DNA of 64,000 bases, taken from contig MU839100.1 of the NCBI GenBank assembly GCA_030685235.1, positions 248,001 to 312,000 on the forward strand, in the 5' to 3' direction. Each line of letters opens with the position of its first letter. Within the stretch, counting starts at the first letter, position 1. Position numbers and translations under genes: made by a program. The stretch is from Copromyces sp. CBS 386.78. Taxonomy: Eukaryota > Ascomycota > Sordariomycetes > Sordariales > Sordariaceae. Shown piece after piece: positions 35,315-44,128 of this stretch. The notes under the pieces were generated by a model, which did not search any database, was not told where the DNA came from, and saw only the letters and a program-made list of their open reading frames with translations.

Positions 35315-35548
35315 CTAGACAGTACAGAGGATGACAGGAGTATTAAGGTTTGATGGTGCCAAAAAAACGACAGAAGTGAGGTCGGGTATGGTTTGGTATG
35401 TAGCGGAAAGAAACAAAAAAGCAGTCGTTCGTGGTGGGAAATCCGCTAACTCATGATGGATAGCTGCGTGAAACTGAGTGGACTGGGGGTGGTGAAGCCA
35501 GTGAGCTGATGAGCAGTCCCAGGCGGAGGGGGTGGATATACAGGGCAT
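35315..35548 (-). other. Upstream ORF (77 residues) directly before sch9
   Basis: An ATG at 35548 opens a 77-codon frame whose TAG (35315-35317) is separated from the sch9 ATG by only 12 bases. If this DNA is in the mature leader, ribosomes that translate it would terminate right before the kinase start. It has no recognisable protein family. Confidence 0.4.
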
Positions 35549-37070
35549 CGATGACGAGAGCAACCGGGGAATTATCTGGTTTGCCCAAAAGGGATCGTCC
35601 CAAAGCCAAAAGCCCAAAGAGACGCTTCCCTGTTCAAAGCCTGTTCAGAGCCTGCAAAGCCAGTCGAAGCATCCGAAGCAACAACGGCAAAAGCGCCCAG
35701 AAACGATAGAAACCGTTGCTTTCTGATGCCGAAAAATAATAATCAAAAACTCGGTTCCAAGCGAGTCGAGGATGTACACCAAAGTACCCTTGATGCTTGC
35801 CATGTGGTTGCCGCCGATTAGGGGAGTGGGGGGTGCCTGGCCCTCGGACCACAAGCAGGGCCACAACTCGAGGCACTACAGAGCGGGTACTTGCCCAGTT
35901 CCAAGGCCCCCAAAAGATCGGGTCGGACAGAAGGGGGGGAGACGGGAGGGGTGGGCGGAAAAGATCAGGGCATTTCGTGGGAATCGCTGCATCTTCCCTG
36001 GGGGATCAGTGGACAGCTCCTCGCCGTCAGCCAGCGAGTCAGACCACTCAGGATGTCCAATCCTGTCTCCGTAACTCCAGTGACCTCAGGCTGTGTACTT
36101 GTGTATTACCACCGCAGACCCTCCAGAGCACCCGGCAGGACTCAGGAAACGTAGCACGACGGGTTTGCAGTGCCAAAGGGGATACTGATGCGGCATATAC
36201 GCACGCCGATGCACCTATGGTGTGCCAGAAGCCGGGCGTGGATTCACAAGGGAGCTTCCGGTAGGCGGAGTCCTACCCTGGAATTGGTCCCGCCCTGTCT
36301 GGACGGGGATTCGCTCATTTGTAGCGATGACGGCGCTAGCCTGACTCAACGTGATGCAAACGGCTGTCCGGACGGTGACGGCCGGGACTCCAGCAAGAGA
36401 GGGGGAAGACGTCGTGATGGAGCCATGAGCTGATGGGTTTCGCGAGTTCTTGGTGATGGTGGAGAAGCAAAAGAAGGGGTGTTTCTGTGACACGGGAAAC
36501 TGGGTTTGGGGGAAAAGGGGAAAATCAAATTGCGACATCCAGATAACATCATAGGGGTGGCTGAGCATCGAGCATCAGCCCGAGTCCGCTGCCACCACCT
36601 TGACGTTACCACCGCGGCGCCCACGCTGGCAGCCTCGATTAGAGTCCCTCCAGCTTTCAGACCGACTTTTTGGACGGATCCGGGCGAGGTTTGACGAAGC
36701 GCAGGTGCAGGGTACCCAAAACCTGGATCTGATCTCAGGGTCCTTGGGGCAACACCCTCAACGGCGGCAGAACCCCTAGAGTCTGGCCGCCGAGTAGATT
36801 GTGGCTAAATGGTGCAAGGGCTTCCAGAAGCCCAACGGAAGCCGGCAATAATAAGGGTAAAGTTGTAGGGTGCCTTGGTGGAAGCACATGCGATTTGTAA
36901 TTGGAACTTTCCAGAGCGGTGGAACTCCAACGACAGGCATTGTGCAACAGAACGAAGGCCCCGAAGTGCATGGATACGTGCTTGGAAATACAGGATAGGT
37001 AGACGGGCTCGGGTGGGTGGGTGGTGTTCTCCATGGGTCCAACTTCTTTTATACGGGAAAAGCCACACAC

Positions 37071-37208
37071 TTACTTGGACGACATCATGGCCTGCGTTGC
37101 CCTCCTGAGTAGGTCAAACCCTCCGGCGCCGTGACCGTGACCGTGGCTGCCGGCGGAGTGGGTAGCGGGCGCGGCCTGCCCAGCGGCACTTTCGGCGGGG
37201 CCTGACAT
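37071..37208 (-). CDS. Candidate 45-residue His/Gly-containing protein or first exon
   Basis: An ATG at 37208 opens a frame with protein-like codon choice, beginning MSGPAESAAGQAAPATHS, then an SHGHGHGAGG segment and FDLLRRATQAMMSSK. It ends at TAA (37071-37073). The last codons overlap a consensus donor: AA followed by GTAAGT. It may therefore be the first exon of a spliced gene whose later exons I could not find. I do not recognise the family. The alternating HGHGHG could bind metal, but that is speculation. It lies about 1.9 kb upstream of sch9 on the same strand and is not part of that gene's frame. Confidence 0.35.
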   Translation of the reverse strand: MSGPAESAAGQAAPATHSAGSHGHGHGAGGFDLLRRATQAMMSSK

Positions 37209-39063
37209 GTTGTCTCTTCTCTCTTGCTCCACGAGTAACGAGCACTCAGAGCGCCAGTTGTCAGGCTGGATATAATGCGAATATGGTATACAGGCCGTCT
37301 CAGACCGGGTCGTCGTCGATGGCTGCTATGTTGCTTTTCTTAAAGTACTATCCGTGCGCGGTCGCAATATCGTCCGTCGCTCGCGGTGCTCTCGTCCCGA
37401 TCGTCGGTCGCGTCTTTGTTGGGAGATCGGCGCTGTCACGGCCGCTGCAGATGTCGCGGTCGCACGGGTCTGTACACGGTATTTGATATCGTTGCCTCGT
37501 GATGTTTGCCGAGTACCGATATGCCCCCGGGCGCGGGAGAGCTAAGAGTTATAAAGGGACTTCCGAGAAGGCGGCGGATAATGTGTCTGCCTTGTCAGAC
37601 ACGGATGGTTGTGGTGGCAGTAAGAAAGGTCGCGGGGTAAGACGAGAAGAGTCTAGTAGTGTAGCGGGAGAGGGGCTTTCCATTTTAGGTGGGAGCAGCC
37701 CAGTATTAAAAATTCCACTTGCCGGTGCTAGTCCAAGGTGAAGGCACCGACTACGAAACCCGAACCGACGGCAACTTGAACGGGCTGTCCTGTATGAATG
37801 GAGGCTTCCACTTGTGACCAAAAAGCACACCTGCACGCTTGAAAGACTCCGCCCCGCGCTTCCTGATACTGATATGTCCGCCGTGCGCGCTGTCTCTTCT
37901 GTTTTGGCCCTTGTCGTACAGGTGAAGGAGTGTCGCCCGCCTCACTGCCCCCGAGGAAACAGTGCCAGAACTCAAGAAATCCACTCGGGCAGGTTGTCAA
38001 GAAGTGGGGCAGGGGCAGAAGGTGATCTCCTAGGTAAGGTTGCTGGGCGGAGACGGGACCGACCCTCATTTTTTTTTGGGAGGAAAAGCAACGTCGTCCA
38101 GTCAAAAGAGACAGGAAGCTAGAAAGGGCAGGTCCGTCCCAACTCCCCCAAGTGCTCGTCGAGTGAGACGGTGTTGGCTTGGGACTAAAAAGGCAGCGGG
38201 GTTCAAAACTTCAGTCGACGAAGGCCTGTGATAGCCGCCCAACAATACCCGCTTCAGTCTGGAACTAGTCCTCTCGTAACAGTCCGGTAGCTCCCGTCTT
38301 TATCTATCACCATTCACCACGGCCTGCAGACTCCTCTTCCTCCTCATCTTTTCAAATCTTGTTTCGGTGGTTGGCAAGCAACAAAAGAGGGCAAGATACT
38401 CCGTATGTTCAACTCCGCGCAGGGTTGGGCAATGCCGCATGTGGAGTTTTCACCGACGAAACACCCAAACAACCAAACACATCACTCCAACCTCAAAATT
38501 TGCCAAAAAATCTGCATTTGCTACGCTAGAGAGGGGCCAAGACAACTTGATCGATTTTCGGAGGCAACACGTGGTGAGAGATGTAGCTGTACCTCACGCA
38601 CATAGAAGTGCTCTAGGCAGAAGGGCAGATACAGATCATACACTACCTACAAGCATGCGGTGGGGGCCCTGCAGACGGATTCAGACAGAATGGACAAAGT
38701 CCTGACCCAACAAAGTATTGGGGTTTGTTGGGAGGACAGGAACCAAAACTCGGTGACCGGATCGTGAACGTGTCAAAGGCGGCCTCGAATAATCTGTTGG
38801 TTATCGACAGGGGAAAACATGTTGGCCGCCGGACACGTATGAAAAAGAGGATTGTCGATTCTGCTCCCTCGCATGTCCGGGTCGGAGCAAGGGCTCTACT
38901 AAAGTACGTACCCTTTAGGTGCTACTACAGATTTCGTCCGGACGGCAAGCTGCAAGGGGGCACGTCATAAAGAGGAGGATGGCGGTTTTTAAGTAATCCT
39001 CTACCGCCGCCAACGCCGCCTTTTAGCATCACCGCCTCTACTCGTCTGGGCTCGAATCGCCCT

Positions 39064-39093
39064 CCAGACCCAATGCGCCAGCATTGGGTCTGG
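39064..39093. repeat. Left subterminal hairpin, 13-bp perfect stem, 4-base loop
   Basis: The arm CCAGACCCAATGC pairs with its exact reverse complement across a GCCA loop. It lies between the terminal and inner inverted repeats of the 39-kb element. Confidence 0.95.
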
Positions 39094-39576
39094 CACATTG
39101 AATCGCACATGCACATTGATTCGCAAAAATTTAGGTACTTCTCCGCCCATACAAACTAGCGGTATAACCATATCACACTTTTTTTTACACTATCGCTACA
39201 TACATGCATGTAATATCCGCCAACCCAGTAAATATCCCTATATTAGACTAGCCATTCAACAAAGCAAGGTCGATATTCTCATCAGGAATATCGTCGAAGA
39301 TTTCGAAGATTTCAACATCGCCACTTTCTAGCATGGTGTTGTGCTCCACTATCAAATGGTTACGATATCTACACCATTTTACACTAGACCAACCTCCCTA
39401 TATCAATATCTGACGATATTTGGTAGTTGGTAATGGATTCACACGGTCAAGGAAGTAAAATTGCTTATAGTAGGTATACAAAAAAACGGTGGTACATCGG
39501 TTTGCTAACAAAATGCGGGGTTTGCCAGGTACCGAAATTTTTGGGCGATTCAATGTGCATGTGCGATTCAATGTAC

Positions 39577-39605
39577 CACACCCCTTGGCAGGGCCAAGGG
39601 GTGTG
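39577..39605. repeat. Right subterminal hairpin, 13-bp perfect stem, 3-base loop
   Basis: The arm CACACCCCTTGGC pairs with its exact reverse complement across an AGG loop. It occupies the mirror position of the left hairpin but shares no sequence with it. Confidence 0.95.
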
Positions 39606-39631
39606 ACAGGCGATTCGAGCCCACACGAGTA

Positions 39632-41897
39632 TGACCGCTTTGGGGCTTGAAGACCACGCAACTCGAAGAAATTCCGCCTTTCAGCCCAGCATCAAGAGAA
39701 CCAATGAGCAGAGTTTGCAATTCGCCGCCCTGTACCTGCCTCTGCAACATACTTCCACCGCCTCGAGTTATAGTCGGCGCGTTCGGACGTCTATAACACT
39801 TGCGGGTGACGACAGATGAGACACAGGTCAACAGGCATCGCCGCCATCATGCGCTTGTCCTGCTAGGAGCTTAGTGAAATGTGGACTTTATCCAGGCGAC
39901 GTCTGGTTTGATACCAGTAAATTCTTGTCGACTAACCTCCAAGTCTCACTGGGGAACTAGCGCCAAAACACTACAGCATTCAGCTCGATCTTAAAAAGTG
40001 GTGTTGCGGAAAGACGGATGTCAAAAAGGTTCTCAAGATACTTATCCGTCTCAGCTGCGGCGGTTCAATAGCAGAATGATGAAAGATGCCACACGACCTG
40101 GCTTTCGTACCTGCCATCACGCTTCGAGCATCCAGTTTCTCGGTTATACTTACCGTTCATCAAGTCTATCTAGGGGAAGGGAAGAAGTGAAGACACGGCG
40201 CTTCTCGGGACAAATCTTGGATCTAGAGTCTAGTACATGACCTTACGGCCCAGCCGTACTTCAAGACCGAAGTGGATAAACATGCTTTAATCTCTGGATG
40301 TCTTGATCTCTCACTTGACAGTGTCGTCCTTCCGCGGGGAGAGTTCTCCTACCGGTATACTACAAGCATGCTTGCAGAGCTGAATTAAGACGAGTCACCT
40401 GTCTGTCGGAAGTTACTTGTTACCTGGGGAATTCAAAAAGAACAGGTACTCCTCACTCCGCGGCATGGAATCGGAGAAGTCAATCCGGAATACCTTCTCC
40501 TCCATCGTCATCAAGCGTCTTTGCATGCCGCTGTGTGATCTCCGACATGGCATCCGCAAGCTGTGACGGTTACACAGTCTGACAGTAATATAAAGGTAGC
40601 ATCCACTTAGCGATTTAAAACTATCAAGCAGAGATATAACTGCAGCTATGTATGATTTTTGAAAGACAATCCAATGAAATCGACGTTGGGAACTGAAACC
40701 GGATCGAAGCCTCCTTTCAGCCTTTTTGCTGAACTGTACATGAGCAAGCACTCCGTCGACGCACACCCTACCCGCTCCTGCATCGGCCCTTTAAATTGGT
40801 ATTATGTCATGCTTTCAAGTTGCATTGCCTTATCAAAACCGCCCCTGGTGAGGTAAACAACTGTACTTGTATCTACCTGCCTACATGTACCTATAGGTAG
40901 AACTCCGATCCCGGTCTGATAAGTAGATGTAGTTCGACTACCTATCTCCTCTTGCTCAGCTCCTGGTGATTAGCAAACCATCGTCACAACTCATATTACA
41001 CGCTGCCTGCCTATCTTTGCAAGGTTAAACCTGCCTCCTACCTCTACTCATTTGAAACGTTGCACAAGACTCTGTAGAATTCTTGCCATGTAAGTGGACC
41101 AGACAAACCACGGAAAGTAGGGTAGATTCATACATACATACATAATCCCCTATCGTATGTGTCTCTTTTCCCAAAACATTGTCCAGCCCATCACTCAGCT
41201 GTCTGTGCAGTTCAGTTCTTCCCAAGGGTCGCTTCCAGATAATGAGTGGTCAGAAGAAGGAAGGATAAGGATTCAGAAAGCGGTTGGCCGCGCACTTGGA
41301 CAGTAAGCTCCCGCGTTGTGATCAACAATCACTTGCATATGATATTTGTGTCCCATGGATCCGGGAGGGGAAGACAAGTTTATGACTAGAAGTGACCACA
41401 TTCGATCTAGCTGGGGAAAGAGACTGTTCTAGACCTGGGGTGCAAAAGCTGATGCATGTGCTCGCAAAAAGACGAGGCGATGCTATTTGACAGGTTGTTG
41501 CAGCGAAAGTGAATGGGCGAATGGAAAAGATGTGCAAGTGATGCTTTGTGACTACTGTACTTCTGAAGGATGTATAGGTATACGGCTACACTCTGCAAGC
41601 TCAAGAGACCGGGGTGCGTGTGAATAGATGCGATGTCTAAGCGAAACATCATCTATTGAATGTCGTATGTCTGAGTTATTATGCCAAGTCGCCTTTCATT
41701 GACATCCCGTGAGTAGGTACCGTTGCGTTCCATCTCTTAAAAATACCCTATCGACCTAAAGCGGTTGCAAAGTTCCAAGATACAGTGAATGCATTCCGCA
41801 GCCAAGTGTATACAGATCGTAAATAGAATCACCCTCTCAATCCTCAGAGTGTTCCCAACAAGCCTAGGTATCTGTCATCTGGACATCACCATCACCA
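39632..41897. other. Gene-poor region between the inverted-repeat element and the 97-residue gene
   Basis: This 2.27-kb stretch is AT-rich in places and has only short frames without protein character. It holds a CATA tetranucleotide tract near 41131-41145 and several CCTA/TAGG-rich patches around 40860-40950. No RNA gene or transposon protein was recognised. Confidence 0.5.
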
Positions 41898-42429
41898 TCA
41901 TTCATCGGAGCCACCTTTGATCCTGGTTATCAACTCCTTCAGACGCTTCTCCGTTGCAGGTGTGGTATGTCCTGGATACTGTCTGTGATGGGGAGGACAC
42001 GGCATAAGAGCGTCTCTGAAGTTGGCTGTTGTTGGAAGGAAATTAGGTATTAGAATATTTGCCAGAAGAATATATCGCGGAAACGTGCTCGTTCTTTGAA
42101 CACAGTAAGAACGAGCACTGGCTATAAGCCGGACCTCAACCAGGGGATGGATGTACTTGGAAACAGTGATGGTCGGAGGAGATGGTGGTGGTGGTGGTGG
42201 TGGTGGTTTGACTGGCTGGATGATTGGTACCGAGAAAAGAGCAGGTTGGACATCTCTACTTACTTGAGCTGAATCTCTGATCCGTCAATCTAATTTTGAT
42301 CATATCATAGTCGTCCCTGAACTTCTTGGTGTTCCATGTAACTGCAGCGCCGCTGTTACCGTTGCCGTTGCTGTTGTTGACGGGGATGGCATCCGCAGCC
42401 GAATCGGGCATCAACTCGTCCGAGTTCAT
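41898..42429 (-). CDS. Small protein of 97 residues, unknown function
   Basis: Two exons, 42264..42429 and 41898..42025, encode 97 residues, with standard GTAAGT and ACAACAG splice signals. The first 30 residues are acidic and then asparagine/glycine-rich. The second part looks conserved in character: TWNTKKFRDDYDMIKIRLTD runs into RFSSTNFRDALMPCPP, then HHRQYPGHTTPATEKRLKEL and a basic end. The mixture of charged and aromatic residues and the clean junction argue for a real gene. I do not recognise a family; the charged stretch after TWNT may form a helix. The 238-bp intron holds a GGT microsatellite. It is divergent from the SUZ-domain gene over 737 bp. Since it has no signal peptide or membrane segment, it is probably intracellular. 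Confidence 0.7.
42183..42207 (+). repeat. (TGG)8 microsatellite in the intron of the 97-residue gene
   Basis: Eight TGG units plus one base lie inside the intron 42026..42263. On the gene's own strand the tract reads as CCA repeats. Confidence 0.9.
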
Positions 42430-43166
42430 TTTTGAAACTTGTACGTTTGTATCAAGGGAACTTTTTGTTTCAGGGAAAGAAATTTGAGGTTTGGGGTAAC
42501 TTTGCAAACAATGTCTCTTATGATGAGGATTTGATGAGAATGGTCGTTGGGGAGAGTGTCTCTTGTACCTGTTGAAGGTCGAGGTCACTGCAGGAAGGTA
42601 TTTACAAGGATGAAGGAAGTGGAGACTGACCTAACATGAGAACACACAGAAAGAAGCCACCAACAGCCATCGAACTTGCCCTGCGATAGCGTCCCTATCT
42701 GCCAACTTTGCATGCTGCAAGGAAACATACTACATCAAGACACATCGCCTCTTGATAATTGGGAAAGTGTACTGTCATATAAACCAACGTAAAAGGCTCT
42801 GAAACGGGGATCACGGTAAGGTATGCTGCCTTAAAATTGAGCACTCTAGTCCCCCGTGCACAAGTGCTTGGGTGCGGGTGATCTAGGCACGAAAGCCCCA
42901 CTCTCAGGTACCCTGTGGGTGCACCTGCTGCATGTGCAGCGAACTGCGCAAGCACCGCATCCTTAGAGCTGTTTTTAACTTCTCTTTGTCCCCAAACACA
43001 ATTCAGTTCAACCCTCCTTCGACTCGATTCAGTTGTTTGCCATCCATTCCTGCTGTGCAAATATTCTTACATAGGTGGTCATCAATTGCGACCTTGTGCC
43101 ACAGACATTTCCCACCATTATCCACCATATACCGTCCATATATCACTCGGCACAGCACCTTCAACG
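42430..43166. promoter_or_regulatory. Divergent promoter region of the 97-residue and SUZ-domain genes
   Basis: A 737-bp spacer between two genes that read away from each other. No TATA box or repeated operator was recognised. Confidence 0.45.
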
Positions 43167-44071
43167 ATGGAGAAGAACGACAGCGTCCCTGACGCCTGGG
43201 ATGATGATTGGGAATCTCTAGCGGACCGTGCGGCTAAAGAAGAACCATCGAGGTCGCCTGAACCGGAGAAAGAAGTTAAAATGACAAAAGCAGAAAGATT
43301 GGCTATGCACGCCGAGGCGCAGCGGAAGTTATGGGAAGCAGCGTAGGAGCCCCTGCACCGATATTCACAATTTCCCTGTGGACAATGGACCTTGTTAACT
43401 CGCTGCTCAGAGAATCGGAAAAGGAAATCAACTTCATCGCAGCGACTAGCTCTGTGCCCCTGACCACGCCTTTCAAGCCAGCCATGAAAGTCCTTAGCCG
43501 CAGACCGGTAATTGCGAAAAGAGACCCGGTGACTGGACTAGAGCGATTAACGCTACAGGACGACGAGGATGATGACGAGGACAAGAACAAGAAGCAAGAG
43601 ACGCCAGAAGAGATCCGAATGCGCCAGCAACGAGAACTGGAGGAAAAACAACGGCGATACGAGGAGGCACGGGCGAAGATCTTTGGCGAAGCAAGTTCCT
43701 CTGGCCTGTCAACGCCCGGAAGCATTACGCCGCCGAAGGAAGCCGACAAAGCCGACAGGCCCCGCAGCGACAGACAGAACCACAGGCGAGGAAGAGGACG
43801 CGGAGGTATGCATCGTACCGACAGCCGACCAGACGGTCAGACTCGCCGCCTGCCGCCCAATCCACAGTCAGGTCCCAGAGAGCTGTTCGACCCAAACTAT
43901 TCGGCAAAGCCAGGCTCTAACGGCCAAAGGCGGTCCGGAGAAGCCTCTCCAAACCTTAGCAGATCAAATTCTCGACGGGATGAAGATCAAGTCATACGGG
44001 CACCGAGAGGTCCAGATAACAGTGGAAGAGGAGGATTCGGGTTCGCTCGCCGTGGAGGTCAAGCGGGATGA
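43167..44071 (+). CDS. SUZ-domain RNA-binding protein (SZRD1-like)
   Basis: Two exons, 43167..43342 and 43411..44071, encode 278 residues. The donor is the weaker GTAGGA, but the in-frame join WEAAESEKEINF and the family layout support it. The N-terminus VPDAWDDDWESLADRA resembles the acidic aromatic start of the animal SUZ-domain protein SZRD1. A basic patch and a middle segment with KVLSRRPVIAK follow. The SUZ motif itself is near residues 150-170: EEKQRRYEEARAKIFGEAS. In other proteins the SUZ motif binds RNA and often accompanies an R3H domain, which is absent here. The C-terminal part is basic and rich in arginine/glycine, with RGRGRGG and a final RGG-type stretch, also typical of RNA binding. 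The gene converges on nar1, with only 57 bp between the two stop codons. Confidence 0.82.
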
Positions 44072-44128
44072 GTTCTATTATTCATATTGACGATCCTCCG
44101 ATAGAGCTCTAACCTAGTGTGCGACCCT

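Larger units (their letters stand above)
35303..39038. other. Gene-poor region upstream of sch9
   Basis: This 3.7-kb stretch holds the sch9 promoter and leader in its first 1-2 kb, a G-rich run with quadruplex potential near 35933-35955, and one weak 45-codon candidate at 37071-37208. No other frame looks like protein and no RNA gene was recognised. Confidence 0.5.
39039..39631. mobile_element. 593-bp non-autonomous inverted-repeat element with a hairpin near each end
   Basis: Both ends carry the same 100-bp layout in opposite orientation. From outside in: a 23-bp terminal inverted repeat with one mismatch (39039-39061 and 39609-39631) that contains GGGCTCGAATCGCC; then a perfect palindrome with a 13-bp stem; then an inner inverted repeat of about 45 bp with CATTGAATCGCACATGCAC, ending near GGTAC (39138 and 39529). 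The two palindromes have unrelated sequences but the same stem length. The 390-bp interior is AT-rich and has no substantial ORF. ACCGC next to both ends could be a 5-bp target duplication if the ends are moved out by two or three bases. This fits a MITE-like element mobilised by an enzyme encoded elsewhere. The superfamily is unknown. Confidence 0.7.

Noticed and set aside
39046..39061. GGGCTCGAATCGCC looked like the T-arm of a tRNA
   Set aside because: No acceptor stem, D-arm or anticodon arm fits around it, and the same sequence recurs in mirror image as the terminal repeat of the element.
39139..39528. RIP-mutated transposon remnant
   Set aside because: The interior is AT-rich, but the end repeats keep their C and G bases and nearly match each other, so heavy RIP is not supported by eye. 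Dinucleotide ratios would be needed.
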